A stretch of DNA of 46,659 nt from Deltaproteobacteria bacterium (GTDB taxonomy: Bacteria > Desulfobacterota > Binatia > Binatales > Binataceae). Within the stretch, counting starts at the first letter, position 1, and each line of letters opens with the position of its first letter. The stretch is from positions 1-46,659 of the forward strand of contig JAJYYI010000102.1 in NCBI GenBank assembly GCA_021801125.1, written 5' to 3'. Below are positions 25,635-34,930 of the stretch, piece after piece. The notes below the pieces were generated by a model, which saw nothing but the letters and a program-made list of their open reading frames with translations, was not told the origin of the DNA and did no database searches. Position numbers and translations under genes: made by a program.

Positions 25635-26489
25635 CTAAGGGAGGATCGGGCGGCCGGCGGCTTGGTACAGCGCGCGGCGCATCACATCAACGGGCGCCTG
25701 AACTTTGTTGAACAGTTCAAAGGCGAGCGCGCCCTGGTATAGCAGCATCCCGAGTCCGTCGGCGCATCGGCGGCCAAGCTTAAGCGCGGGCCGAAGAAAA
25801 ACCGTGGGCTTAGCCGCGTAGCTGAGATCGTAGAAAAAGCAGTCTTCAGCGGTCGCCGCGTAAGCCATCGGCGGGAAGCTCTGGTTTGTCGTATTCACCG
25901 AGGTTGCATTGATAACCAGGCCTTGCTCGCCCATAAAAGCGGGATCCCGCAGCGCGTCGAGCTTCAACGTTTCCACCTTTGCGCGCGCAAAGCGGCGCGC
26001 CAGAGCAACGGCTCGCTCATGAGTGCGATTAACCACGGTGACGCGGCCGGCCCCCAGTTTCAGGACCGCAAGGAGCGCCGCGGCTCCGCCCCCGCCCGCG
26101 CCGACAACCAGCACGCTTTTTCGCTTCAACGAAAGCCCGAGCTGCTTTAGGTCCAGATCGAGTCCGCGGGCGTCCGTGTTATCGCCGAGCAACCCTTGCG
26201 GCCGATTGACGATGCAGTTGACGGCGCCGAGAAAGCGCGCGTGCGGGCCGAGCTTGTCCACCAAGCGCGCCGCCTCGAATTTATGCGGCAGGGTGACATT
26301 GGCACCGACCATTCCCAGGGCGCGAATCGCGCGCACCGCCGTGGGTAATTCGCTCGGGGAAACGCGAAACGGCAGATAAACGCCCTTCAACTTGAGCGCG
26401 CCGTACGCCGCATTGTGCATCACGGGCGACAGCGAATGGCTGATTGGGTCACCGAATACTGCGGCCACGCGCGTGCCCACGTCTCTCAT
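25635..26489 (-). CDS. aroE: Shikimate dehydrogenase
   Basis: 284 residues. The substrate-binding half shows SLSPVMHNAAY and NVTLPHK with the catalytic lysine, then GDNTDARG with the catalytic aspartate; the NADP-binding half has VVGAGGGGAAALLA and NRTHERA; the C-terminal GLGMLLYQGALAFELF is typical. It reduces 3-dehydroshikimate to shikimate for aromatic amino acid synthesis. It lies 18 nt downstream of pyrE on the same strand, suggesting cotranscription. Length and motifs are normal. Confidence 0.95.
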   Translation of the reverse strand: MRDVGTRVAAVFGDPISHSLSPVMHNAAYGALKLKGVYLPFRVSPSELPTAVRAIRALGMVGANVTLPHKFEAARLVDKLGPHARFLGAVNCIVNRPQGLLGDNTDARGLDLDLKQLGLSLKRKSVLVVGAGGGGAAALLAVLKLGAGRVTVVNRTHERAVALARRFARAKVETLKLDALRDPAFMGEQGLVINATSVNTTNQSFPPMAYAATAEDCFFYDLSYAAKPTVFLRPALKLGRRCADGLGMLLYQGALAFELFNKVQAPVDVMRRALYQAAGRPILP

Positions 26490-26507
26490 GAGGTGGAGCC
26501 TTGGGTC

Positions 26508-27062
26508 CTAGCGCGCGCGGGCGCGCACTTCTTCGGCGGTGAAGAGGTAGATGTAAGTCAGGCCGGCTCGTGCGAAAGCCTCGCTTGCACCCTCACCTCG
26601 ATCGACCAGCGCGAAGGCGGTGCTCACGTGCGCCCCGGCCTCACGAACGGCATTGGCCGCGGCTATCGCAGAGGCACCGGTCGTAACCGTGTCGTCGATC
26701 ACTCCGGTCAAGCGGCTGGGCCTAAAAGCGCCCTCGATCTGCTGCTGAAGTCCGTGCGGCTTGCTTTCCTTGCGCACGAAAAATCCGGTGATGTCCACTC
26801 CGCGCCGATAGGCTGCGCCGATCACGGCGTCGGTTATCGGCAGCGCGCCCGCCGCCATGCCGCCGAGCTGCGCGATGCCCTGCGCGACCACCAGATCGAG
26901 CATCAGCTCGCCCGCCAGATAGGCCCCGCGTCCCAGGTAGAGCGTGCGCCGGCAGTCGATATAATATTTCGAGCTTCGTCCCGAAGCGAGCGTTAGCTCG
27001 CGTTCAAAGTACGATTCGCGGCTCAGAATTTCCAGCAGTGCTTCGCGTGTTGCTTGCTCCAT
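26508..27062 (-). CDS. pyrE: Orotate phosphoribosyltransferase
   Basis: About 184 residues. The PRPP-binding motif VIDDTVTTGASAIAA (around 115-130), the GGMAAGALPITDAV segment, YYIDCRRTLYL near the N-terminus and RKESKPHG match PyrE. It makes orotidine monophosphate in pyrimidine synthesis. I use the ATG at 27062 (MEQATREALLEIL); another in-frame ATG at 27074 adds four residues. It is divergent from the serine hydrolase and precedes aroE. Confidence 0.93.
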   Translation of the reverse strand: MEQATREALLEILSRESYFERELTLASGRSSKYYIDCRRTLYLGRGAYLAGELMLDLVVAQGIAQLGGMAAGALPITDAVIGAAYRRGVDITGFFVRKESKPHGLQQQIEGAFRPSRLTGVIDDTVTTGASAIAAANAVREAGAHVSTAFALVDRGEGASEAFARAGLTYIYLFTAEEVRARAR

Positions 27063-27300
27063 AACAAATTCCATAATTTAGGCTGCGGCGGGCGCGTACA
27101 CAACGGTTGTTTTCCTCGCTGGGGCTGCAGGGCAGGTCGGCGTGCCAACCATCGCCGCGTTCGCTCATATCGGATGCCCTGACGGATCAATATTCGCCGA
27201 AATTCAGCGTGACTCGCGCCTGCCAAAAGTGCAGCATGAAGAATCGGGGCTGAAGAGCACTTATTACCACACCACGATTATAGCGCAGGGGGGTATCAGT

Positions 27301-28470
27301 ATGGCGACGTTGGATCGAATCGATAAAGCGCTCAAGCAGGGCGCCGAGGACAAGAATGTTGCCGGGGTCGTCGCGACGGCGGCGACCAGGAAAGGCGAGA
27401 TTTATCGAGGGGCATTCGGCAAGCGCGATCTTTCGAAAGCTGCTGACATGACGACCGATACCGTATTCTGGATCGCTTCGATGACCAAGGCGGTCACTTC
27501 TGTCAGCGCAATGCAATTGGTGGAACAAGGCAAGCTTTCACTCGACGCGCCGCTCAGCAAGGTGCTGCCGGAGATGGAATCGGTCCAAGTGCTGGAGGGG
27601 TTCGGCGCTGATGGAGAGCCGCGGCTGCGCGCGCCGAAACGGCCGGTTACGCTGCGCAATCTGCTGACGCACACCGCGGGTTTTTCCTACGACATGTGGA
27701 ACCCCGACATCATCCGATATATGCAGTACGCCAAGGTGCCCGGCATTATCACATGCGAGAACGCGGCCCTGCGCACGCCGCTGGTTTTTGACCCTGGCGA
27801 CCGATGGGAGTACGGCATCAACGTCGACTGGGTCGGCAAGGCTGTCGAGGCCGCCAGCGGGAAGTCACTTGAAGTCTATTTTCGCGACCATATTTTCGGG
27901 CCGCTGGGTATGGAGGATACCCGCTTCGTGTTGACGCCCGAGCAGCGCTCTCGCCTTGCTTCGATCCATCAGCGCAAAGCGGACGGCTCGTTGGAGCCGA
28001 TTCCGTTTGAAGTCCCGCAGAAGCCCGAGTTCTTTATGGGCGGTGGCGGGCTCTACGGTACGGCTGGGGATTATCTGACCTTCCTGCAGATGTTCCTGCA
28101 CGGAGGCCGGTTCAAGGGAGCGCAGGTGCTGCGCGAGGAGACTGTGAGATTGATGGGCTCCAATCAGATCGGCAAGCTCAACGTCGGCGTGATGAAGACG
28201 GCGATACCCGACCTGTCGAACGACGTCGACCTCTTTCCGGGGATGGAGCTTAAATGGGGATTGGGTTTTCTCATCAACACTGAGAAACTGCCGACCGGGC
28301 GCAGCGCCGGAGGCTTGGCATGGGCGGGGCTGGCCAACACCTATTTTTGGATCGATCCGGTTCAGGGCGTGGCCGGCGTGTTCCTCGCTCATACGCTGCC
28401 CTTCGCCGACCCCGCGGCCCTGCAGCTCTTAGTGCAATTTGAGAGCGGTGTTTACGAGGCGCTAGCCTGA
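27301..28470 (+). CDS. Serine hydrolase, beta-lactamase/EstB family
   Basis: 389 residues from the ATG at 27301, chosen because it follows AGGGGGG at good spacing; the upstream extension to 27142 overlaps the pyrE promoter area and has no family features. The nucleophile motif SMTKA (S-x-x-K), LRNLLTHTAGFSYD, and the tyrosine in WEYGINVDWVGKAVE are those of class C beta-lactamase-like hydrolases. FMGGGGLYGTAGDYLTFLQM is another conserved block. No signal peptide is seen, so the enzyme is probably cytoplasmic and more likely an esterase (EstB-like, ester or lactone substrate) than a drug-resistance beta-lactamase. It is followed by asd. Confidence 0.9.
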   Translation: MATLDRIDKALKQGAEDKNVAGVVATAATRKGEIYRGAFGKRDLSKAADMTTDTVFWIASMTKAVTSVSAMQLVEQGKLSLDAPLSKVLPEMESVQVLEGFGADGEPRLRAPKRPVTLRNLLTHTAGFSYDMWNPDIIRYMQYAKVPGIITCENAALRTPLVFDPGDRWEYGINVDWVGKAVEAASGKSLEVYFRDHIFGPLGMEDTRFVLTPEQRSRLASIHQRKADGSLEPIPFEVPQKPEFFMGGGGLYGTAGDYLTFLQMFLHGGRFKGAQVLREETVRLMGSNQIGKLNVGVMKTAIPDLSNDVDLFPGMELKWGLGFLINTEKLPTGRSAGGLAWAGLANTYFWIDPVQGVAGVFLAHTLPFADPAALQLLVQFESGVYEALA

Positions 28471-28502
28471 GTTTAATTTACAGGTCAAGCGCGGACAAAC
28501 CT

Positions 28503-28545
28503 GCGACGCCGGCCACCTCGACGCAAGTGCGGTAGCCGGCGTCGC
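28503..28545 (+). terminator. Hairpin between the serine hydrolase and asd
   Basis: GCGACGCCGGC and its exact complement (28535-28545) form an 11-bp stem with a 21-nt loop that can itself pair CAC with GTG. It lies 33 nt after the hydrolase stop and 33 nt before the asd start. No U-tract follows; it could terminate the first gene or act as a leader structure of asd. Confidence 0.4.
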
Positions 28546-28578
28546 GGCCGCGCGGAGAATTTTTGCGGGCATGAATTC

Positions 28579-29667
28579 GTGAGTACGAAGAAGCTTCCAG
28601 TTGCGGTGGTCGGGGCCACGGGAATTGCGGGTCAGCAAGTGCTGAACGCGCTGGAAGATCATCCATTTTTCGAAGTTGCCGCCGTGGCTGCTTCCGAGCG
28701 GTCGGCAGGCAAGAGCTTCGAAGAAGCGATTACCGACGCCGAGAGCGGAATTCGGCGATGGTACGTCAGCGGTACGGAGCCGCCGGCGCGAACCCTGGCC
28801 TTGACGGTGCAGGACGCGCGACGGCTTAAGCTTGAGGGCGTGGCCTTGGTGTTCGCTGCGGTCGAGTCCGAGGCCGCGCGCGAGATCGAGCCGCTCTACG
28901 CCGCGAAAGCTCCGACGATCTCGACCGCCCGGCCCCATCGCACGGAGCCCGACGTGCCGCTGCTGATACCCGGGGTCAACCTCGACCATCTGGAATTGCT
29001 GGCCGAGCAGCGCAAGCGGCGCAAATGGAACGGCTTTCTGGTCACGCTTCCGAACTGCACCGCCACCGGCCTTGCGATAACGCTCAAAGCGCTTGACGAA
29101 CGACTCGGCGTCGAGGCGCTGGTGGTCACCACGATGCAAGGCATCTCGGGCGCCGGTCGCGACCTCGCGGCTTTGGACATCGTGGAGAACATCATTCCCT
29201 ATATCGCGCGGGAAGAAGAGCGCGTGGAAATCGAAACACGCAAAATTCTGGGTCGCCTCAGCGGCACCAAGATTGTCGAGCATCCGGTTACGGTGAGCGC
29301 CACATGCACTCGTGCCGGGGTGCTCGCCGGGCATACCGAAGCGGTTGCGGTTGCGCTCGCCAAGTCGTCCTCAATCGAGGCAGTGGCCGAGACGTTCGAC
29401 CGGTTTGGCGCCGAATTCACGGCGCTCGGCCTTCCCAGCTCACCTAAGCGTATGATCACCGTTCATCACGACCCGAGTCGCCCTCAGCCGCGTCTTGACC
29501 GCGACGCCGACGGAGGGATGACGACCTCGGTCGGCCGAATTAGGCCTGACCCGGTGATGCGAAATGGGGTGCGCTACCTGCTCGTGACCCATAACGCGCG
29601 CATGGGTGCGGGCAAAGGCGCAGTGCTGGCCGCGGAATACCTCAAGCACGCAGGCTATCTCGACTAG
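28579..29667 (+). CDS. asd: Aspartate-semialdehyde dehydrogenase, archaeal/fungal type
   Basis: 362 residues beginning with GTG. The NADP-binding motif VVGATGIAGQQVL is at the start; the catalytic cysteine is in LPNCTATGL, followed by TMQGISGAGR and a C-terminal VGRIRPDP segment. The motif set and length match the archaeal/fungal clade, not the classical bacterial Asd. It reduces aspartyl phosphate to the semialdehyde for lysine, threonine, methionine and diaminopimelate. Start is supported by the motif beginning about eight residues in. A bulged hairpin at 29697-29728 follows it. Confidence 0.93.
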   Translation: MSTKKLPVAVVGATGIAGQQVLNALEDHPFFEVAAVAASERSAGKSFEEAITDAESGIRRWYVSGTEPPARTLALTVQDARRLKLEGVALVFAAVESEAAREIEPLYAAKAPTISTARPHRTEPDVPLLIPGVNLDHLELLAEQRKRRKWNGFLVTLPNCTATGLAITLKALDERLGVEALVVTTMQGISGAGRDLAALDIVENIIPYIAREEERVEIETRKILGRLSGTKIVEHPVTVSATCTRAGVLAGHTEAVAVALAKSSSIEAVAETFDRFGAEFTALGLPSSPKRMITVHHDPSRPQPRLDRDADGGMTTSVGRIRPDPVMRNGVRYLLVTHNARMGAGKGAVLAAEYLKHAGYLD

Positions 29668-29980
29668 AGTCCCAAGGCCTTAGCCTGTTGCGGAGCGCTC
29701 TCGCGCTCGGAAGTTTTGCGCGAGGAGCAGAGTCGAGCCGCGCGAGTCCGTCTTGCACTCCCATTTTCGACCGAAAAGCCGTTGAAGAGAGCCGAGCCAG
29801 CGCCGTTGCATGGAAGAGGATAAGGCTGCGGCGTGCGCCTTTATAGCCGGGGTGAAACATCTTACGTCAAGACCCCGCCTGCCGGGATGAGGCGGCCCTT
29901 CACGAGCATCCCAGTCAACGCACGTTGAAGACCTCCGCAACCGCCCGCTGTCCGCATCCTTGACGGACCGCCGCTCAACG
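29668..29980. other. Intergenic region after asd
   Basis: Apart from a bulged 10-bp hairpin with an 11-nt loop (29697-29728), possibly the asd terminator, I see nothing supported here; the frames present have arginine/serine-rich composition and no family resemblance. Confidence 0.4.
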
Positions 29981-30714
29981 CTACAGTGCGGGACGGGGGT
30001 CCGATTCGGCAACGGCTTCTTCGACGCGGCGCGACGGAGGAGGCACGATGAAGAACAGGGGCGTCAGGAGGTAAACGACAAAAGCCACCTTTACGTTGAT
30101 CCACGCCGCGGCGACGCCGGTGAGGTAAGAGGCCGGCCCCACGAACGATTTAAGAATGATGTGAGGATCCTGATTGGGCATCAGAATCCGGCTTGATAAG
30201 ATTGCGAAGAATATAGGAGTGCAGCGCGATGAAAGCGACCGTGTTAGCGGCCATTACCGGGCCAAAAAGGCTCACGGCCAGGGGATTGCTCGAGTATTCG
30301 CCCATCAGGGCTGTCGGAAACGGAATGAACGACTGGAGCATCAGAAAGATGCTGTTCAGCCACACCATCCCGTACGTCGCATGGCGCGAGCCCGCAGATA
30401 TGATGATGGTTAAGCCAGAACTTGCATACGATCACGAAGCTTATGACCCAGCTGAGAAATTTGGGCACTTGGTCGAGCAGCCGATAGGCCAGCTCCTCGG
30501 CGCTGCGGGAATCTTTCAGCGATGGAACGCTGAGTTCGAGCACCAACAGTGTGACGACGATGGCGAAGACGCCGTCACTAAAGCCCTCGATCCGATTGAG
30601 ACGCAGTTCTTCTTGTTTGAAGTGCTTCAACACATCAACAGCTCCCGCGTTTCGCGGCGGTTTCCGGCGCTGCGTGACTGACCGAGAAGACGGCAGGCCC
30701 CGAAATTCGGTCAA
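29981..30714 (-). pseudogene. TMEM175-family potassium channel homologue, two frameshifts
   Basis: Three overlapping frames on the minus strand add up to one TMEM175 (DUF1211) protein. The first has RIEGFSDGVFAIVVTLLVLEL, including the FSD motif of the pore helix, through FWLNHHH; the second continues MVWLNSIFLMLQSFIPFPTALMGEY to LRNLIKPD; the third resumes MPNQDPHIILKSF and carries the last two membrane helices. Frame changes fall near 30395-30410 and near 30178. The functional relatives are lysosomal/bacterial potassium-selective channels. With both breaks the gene cannot make a full protein, unless they are assembly errors; a second decayed copy lies at 45167-45777. Confidence 0.75.
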
Positions 30715-31526
30715 CGCGCCGCTCTCGCGGCCGAAGAGATATCCGGTCTGCGCCGTTTAATCAATGTGCGGTCATACGGCGTCGACGATCAACTCTCGGC
30801 CTTACCGCCGAGCGTGGTCGGTCTATGTGCACTGGAATGGACGAGAGTAGCTTGCCCGTGGACCTGCGGGGATTGGTAGGGTTCGCTTTGCGAATACGTT
30901 CCATTGGGGAAGCCAGCCGAGTGCGGCCGAGCAAACTACGTGCTGTGGCCGCCCTAATCGTTATGTCTTACTAGGGCTCCAAAAAACCACAGAAGCAACG
31001 GACGGAGCCCTGGCGCCCTGCTTTCAAGGGGCGATCTGCTCTCGGGCCGAAAGCGCCGAGCCTTTGCCGGACGGTGGAGTAGCCTTTCGTTTGGACGTGT
31101 CCGATGATCCGGGCCCGTTGGTCCGCTGGGGCAATATCCGTGGATGTGCCCGCGAAGAAAACTTATCCGCAAGACGCTCGCGGGTGACATTCCATTAGGG
31201 CAACACGCTTGGCCATCAATTGGCACCCGGCGTGGTGGCGCCCAATTGTTTTCTATGCGAAGACCGAACGTTAGCAATAGGTCGCCGTCGGGCGGTCCAG
31301 CAACTCGATCATCCGCGTCGGCAGCAGCTCGTGAAATCTTTCCTTTTCACCGAGCGGTCCTGCCCGATTCGGGGCGAAACATTTCGGTGCTGCGCTGCAC
31401 CGCGGTGTCTGAGCATGGACCACCGGGCGCTGATTCCGACGACCCGCTATGGTCGCAACGACAGTGCTGGCCAGGCGCATCGACGACTCCTCCCTGAGGA
31501 TCGGATAAGATGAAAAACCGATGCCT
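30715..31526. other. Long stretch without a supported gene
   Basis: 812 nt. Frames of up to about 117 codons occur on both strands, but all have Arg/Ser/Pro-rich compositions expected from GC-rich noncoding DNA, and none shows a membrane segment, motif or ribosome site. It lies between a decayed channel gene and the small TauE gene, so it may be an eroded region. No repeats or tRNA genes were seen. Confidence 0.45.
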
Positions 31527-31889
31527 TTACTTTGGTAGAAAAAGCCTTATCGCTAGACCAACCAAGACCACGGCAAACAGCCGGCGCAACAATTCTCCTG
31601 ACAGCCGAATCGCCAGCTCGGCTCCAAGGAATGCGCCCGCTGCGATCCCCACGGCGATTATAGCTGCGTAACGGATGTCAAGCGCGCCGTCGCGCCAGTA
31701 AACCCATGCGCCCAGGATGCCCACTGGAGGAAGAAGCGCCCCTAGAGAAGTTCCGATGGCACAGCGAGTCGGCATGCCGACCAAAAAAATCAGGGCTGGA
31801 ACAATAACTACGCCGCCTGCAATGCCGAAGAAGCCGGCTAAGATCCCCGCTGCAAGCCCGATCGCCACTATAAGCAGGTATTCTCCCAT
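31527..31889 (-). CDS. Half-size TauE/SafE-type membrane transporter
   Basis: 120 residues, about half of the usual length of TauE/SafE sulfite/anion exporters. It holds LAGFFGIAGGVVIVPALIFLVGMPTRCAIGTSL, the conserved glycine-rich repeat of the family, and four hydrophobic helices. Because both ends look natural (start at MGEYLLIVAIGL, end RLFLPK), it is likely a genuine single-repeat protein working as a dimer, not a truncation. Substrates in this family include sulfite, sulfoacetate and other C1/C2 sulfur or organic anions. It lies near rhodanese and OsmC genes, which fits sulfur handling. Confidence 0.8.
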   Translation of the reverse strand: MGEYLLIVAIGLAAGILAGFFGIAGGVVIVPALIFLVGMPTRCAIGTSLGALLPPVGILGAWVYWRDGALDIRYAAIIAVGIAAGAFLGAELAIRLSGELLRRLFAVVLVGLAIRLFLPK

Positions 31890-32073
31890 ATCTCCATTTC
31901 CGTTTCGGTCCCAGCTCGGACGTCACGGGTTTCACCACTACCATCCGTGGCCCCCGTCCGCGCGCGAAGCAAGCGCCGGTTCACCGCTCAGCAGCTATCC
32001 GGCGGCATGGACAAGTGACCGCCGATCCACTTCATCGCACATTCGAGGTGGCTAGGCTCTGGTTCTTGCTATC

Positions 32074-33453
32074 CTATGGCCTAAAGGCGCGCACGGCTTT
32101 ATTGATTCCTTCAGAGATCATTGGATGAGGAAAGACCACCTCGGTGAGTTCCCCTGCGGTCAGGTGTCGATTCACCGCCAAAGTCAGCGGCGCGATTAGA
32201 TGAACTGCATCGAGACCAGCGACCTGGGCGCCTAGCAATCGGCTGGTGCCTAACTCGAAAATCATTTTGATAAAACCCTGGGTCTGATCGAAAATCTGGG
32301 CGCGGGAATCTACCTTGTATAAGTAACGTACGGCCTCCACGCTGCCGAAACGGTCGCGCGCTTGCGCTTCGGTGAGTCCGACCGTCGCCACCTCGGGCTC
32401 GGTGAACACGGTATGCGGAACGCTCTCGAAGTCCATCCGATCCACCGCCTGGTCGCCGGCCAGGATGCAATGTGCTGTGATGAGACTCTGGCGTACTGCG
32501 GAGTGAAAAAGCATGCTGCGCCCGTTTACGTCTCCAGGCGCATAAACCTGAGGATTCTCGGTTTGGAGACGGTCGTTGACAACCGGCGCCCCGACGGGGT
32601 TGAGTCCAAGAAGCTGGACGCCATCGGGGAGCACTACCTCGCGTCCGGTGGCCATAAGCACGGCGTCTCCCGACGTCTCTTGTTCGAGGCCGTGCTGGCG
32701 ATAGCGCACACGCAAACGAGCCCCGTGGTTCTCAATGCCGAAAACCTCGGCGCCGAGCTCAATTCGCACGCGGTCTGCGAGCGCGTTTTTCAGGAAGGCG
32801 GCGATCTCGGGGTCGAAACCCGGCAGCAACTGGTTAGTGTACTCCAGTACTACAACGCGTGAGCCAAGGTTCTCAAGCATGGAAGCCGTCTCAACGCCGA
32901 TATAACCGCCTCCTACCACCACCAGATCTTGCGGAAACGGCAGGTCAGCACCGAAGCGGAAAAGGTCGTGCGATGTTATCGCCAACTCGGCGCCGGGTAT
33001 TGGTAAACGATGAGGTCGTGAGCCGGTGGCAAGAATGAGATGACGGAAGTGATATCGTTGAACCCCGGATTGGTCGACGATTTCCGCCTCGCGTTCGTTG
33101 ACAATGCGTCCCAAGCCGGAGTGAAAGATTACTCGTGAGTCGCGAATCTCCTCGGTATGTTGGGCGTAACGAAGACGCTGCACGCGATCCTTATGGGCGA
33201 GTACGCCTTTCCAGTCTGCGTTCGGGATTGCTCCGTGAAGTCCGAATAGGGCATACCGCCGAGCTGTGCCGCGGAACAAACTTGCCTCGCGAACCGCTTT
33301 CGAGGGCACACAGCCCTCAGCCAAACAATCGCCGCCCAGGTTCCCAATGGGATCGGCCATTACCACCCGCTTATCGGCCCGGTCGAGAAAAAATGCGGCC
33401 GGATACCCCGCTCCTCCGGCCCCCAGGACCACAACGTCAACCTCGATAGCCAC
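32074..33453 (-). CDS. FAD-dependent pyridine nucleotide-disulfide oxidoreductase (dihydrolipoamide dehydrogenase-like)
   Basis: 459 residues from the GTG at 33453, which has CGGAGGA seven bases upstream; the longer ATG frame to 33570 is rejected for that reason. The FAD motif VVVLGAGGAGYPAAFFL, the redox-active pair in GGDCLAEGCVPSKA, the NAD motif VVVGGGYIGVETASML, VYAPGDVNG and the dimerisation domain with HPMISEGINKAVRAF are seen. The motif set resembles Lpd/mercuric-reductase relatives, but no 2-oxoacid dehydrogenase genes are near. The conserved HPxxxE histidine and glutamate of the C-terminus are present (HPMISE). A role in reducing a sulfur-containing disulfide in this thiol-stress region is an inference. 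Confidence 0.88.
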   Translation of the reverse strand: MAIEVDVVVLGAGGAGYPAAFFLDRADKRVVMADPIGNLGGDCLAEGCVPSKAVREASLFRGTARRYALFGLHGAIPNADWKGVLAHKDRVQRLRYAQHTEEIRDSRVIFHSGLGRIVNEREAEIVDQSGVQRYHFRHLILATGSRPHRLPIPGAELAITSHDLFRFGADLPFPQDLVVVGGGYIGVETASMLENLGSRVVVLEYTNQLLPGFDPEIAAFLKNALADRVRIELGAEVFGIENHGARLRVRYRQHGLEQETSGDAVLMATGREVVLPDGVQLLGLNPVGAPVVNDRLQTENPQVYAPGDVNGRSMLFHSAVRQSLITAHCILAGDQAVDRMDFESVPHTVFTEPEVATVGLTEAQARDRFGSVEAVRYLYKVDSRAQIFDQTQGFIKMIFELGTSRLLGAQVAGLDAVHLIAPLTLAVNRHLTAGELTEVVFPHPMISEGINKAVRAFRP

Positions 33454-33760
33454 AGTGTTTCCTCCGTAGACGCTCTTAGCGAGCGTGTCTTGGCCGCGAC
33501 TCCGCCCCTGCAAGGCCAATTTTCCGCAGGCTAGCTCTCGGCCTCTCGCGGCGCCGCGTGGCGCGGGCATCGCACCGTGCCAAATAGCCTGCGTGACTGT
33601 CTGCCGCCCGATCTCCTGAGTGCAGGTGGCCCGCTGGCGCAGCGTTGAAGGCCAGTTTCACAGCGTGATGTCCAAAGCTATCGCATTCTCGCCGCGCGTG
33701 CGTTAATCGACCGGCCCACGGCGCGCTAGCGCACCACAAATGCGGGGCAAGGCGCGACGT
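33454..33760. other. Intergenic region
   Basis: Holds the ribosome site and presumably the promoter of the oxidoreductase. A minus-strand frame (33476-33739) has no recognisable features, and no clear hairpin terminator or repeat was seen. Confidence 0.4.
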
Positions 33761-34105
33761 TTAGGCTCGCACGTCGACGAGCGCACGCATTCGCCGACCC
33801 AAAAGCCACGCGCAAACCAGGAAAATTATCGCCAGCAACACCGCCTCGACAATCGCCTGAAAGTGAAACCTGCCCGCAAGCGCCTCGTCGAAAATTCGCC
33901 AGTCGACGAAAGCAATAGGAACTCCCGAAAACAGAAGCGCCAGCATTGTTCCCAACGTTTTTATGATTCGAGCCTTTGGCGCTTTAGGTTCTTCGGACCT
34001 TGGACTACTCACCGAGCCGGCCTCCTCGATTTGAGCTTTCCTTTTGACGTTAGGATTAAGCTTCGCCCGGTTCGCGAGATTCGATTCCAGCCTCCGAACC
34101 AACAC
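33761..34105 (-). CDS. Small two-helix membrane protein, unknown
   Basis: 114 residues. After a charged N-terminus it has two hydrophobic segments (IIKTLGTMLALLFSGVPIAFV and FQAIVEAVLLAIIFLVCAWLLG). The start GTG directly follows the stop codon of the ArsR-rhodanese gene, suggesting coupled expression. I do not recognise the family. The charged C-terminal end RRMRALVDVRA is short. It may be an accessory membrane component of the sulfur-responsive unit; the true start could be later, as the first 40 residues are low in structure. Confidence 0.55.
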   Translation of the reverse strand: MLVRRLESNLANRAKLNPNVKRKAQIEEAGSVSSPRSEEPKAPKARIIKTLGTMLALLFSGVPIAFVDWRIFDEALAGRFHFQAIVEAVLLAIIFLVCAWLLGRRMRALVDVRA

Positions 34106-34867
34106 TCACGGCGCTCGGCTGGTGAAACTCGTTGCTTTAGCCACTACTTCCGGCCGATACCGGCCGACCGGCAGCCGGCGCGTGCCGTCGCCGTTGGGGG
34201 AGCTGCTCTCTACCGGCAGCCCGGCTGCCTGCCACTCGGGATAGCCATCCTCCAGGCGAAGTGCTTTGAATCCGCGCCGACGCAGAACGTGGACAGCCTC
34301 GTACGACATCACGCAGTACGGCCCCCGACAATAGGCCACGATCTCACGATCGCGAGGGATCTCGCTCAAGCGTTGCTCCAGTTGGCCGGGCGGCAGATTC
34401 ATCGCGCCGGGCAGATGACCAGCTAAAAATTCCTCGAGCGGGCGTACGTCGATCACAACCACGTCTTGCCTTTTTAACCGTTGTATCAGCTCGCGGCGCG
34501 ACACAGGTTTTAGATCATCGAGGTTCCGGAAGTGGTCCTGCAGGATCGCGCGCACCTGTCCCAAGCGACGCTCTGCGACCTTGCACAAGGTCTCGACCAA
34601 TGTCAGCACGAGCGCGTCGCTGAGCCGGTATAAAACCTGCCTCCCCCGGCGACGCGAAGTCACGAGGCCGGCGCGGTTTAGGCGCTGCAAGTGTTGGGAA
34701 ACGTTGGTCAGGCCGAGCCCGCTCGCGGTGGCCAAGCTCTCAACCGGCCGCTCGCCTTGCGCCAGCAGTTGGAGGAGAAGCAGACGATGGGCGTGCCCCA
34801 TAGCCTGCGCGACCGACGCAAACTGCGCGAACAGAAGAAAGCCCGCGTTGCTTTCACCTATTGACAT
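34106..34867 (-). CDS. ArsR-family regulator fused to a rhodanese domain
   Basis: 253 residues. The N-terminal winged helix (about 15-95) shows MGHAHRLLLLQLLAQGERPVESLA, GLTNVSQHLQRLNRAGLVTSRRRGRQVLYRLSD, an ArsR DNA-binding domain. The C-terminal rhodanese domain has VVIDVRPLEEFLAGHLPGAMNLP and the active loop YCRGPYC, with the persulfide-forming cysteine. Such fusions are thought to sense sulfane sulfur and repress adjacent genes. The ATG at 34867 is preceded by GGAGGTCGC. It is divergent from the DUF2892-OsmC-RND operon, so it most likely controls that operon. Confidence 0.92.
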   Translation of the reverse strand: MSIGESNAGFLLFAQFASVAQAMGHAHRLLLLQLLAQGERPVESLATASGLGLTNVSQHLQRLNRAGLVTSRRRGRQVLYRLSDALVLTLVETLCKVAERRLGQVRAILQDHFRNLDDLKPVSRRELIQRLKRQDVVVIDVRPLEEFLAGHLPGAMNLPPGQLEQRLSEIPRDREIVAYCRGPYCVMSYEAVHVLRRRGFKALRLEDGYPEWQAAGLPVESSSPNGDGTRRLPVGRYRPEVVAKATSFTSRAP

Positions 34868-34930
34868 GCGACCTCCATCGACCTACATTAATCCATAGAA
34901 TCATTGATAAAGCAAGTAATGGAGGATGTC
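34868..34930. promoter_or_regulatory. Divergent promoter/operator region for the ArsR-rhodanese regulon
   Basis: An AT-rich stretch lies between the two divergent genes, including ATTAATC near 34888-34894 and the small palindrome ATCA-T-TGAT (34901-34909). ArsR regulators typically bind such AT-rich imperfect palindromes between divergent genes. GGAGG at 34921-34925 is the ribosome site of the DUF2892 gene. The exact operator cannot be fixed by eye. Confidence 0.45.

Noticed and set aside
27301-28470. Serine hydrolase as an antibiotic-resistance beta-lactamase
   Set aside because: No signal peptide and no clear KTG-type third motif; EstB-like esterase is more likely.
28471-28578. Lysine riboswitch before asd
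   Set aside because: The spacer is only about 108 nt and holds a single hairpin, too small for that riboswitch.
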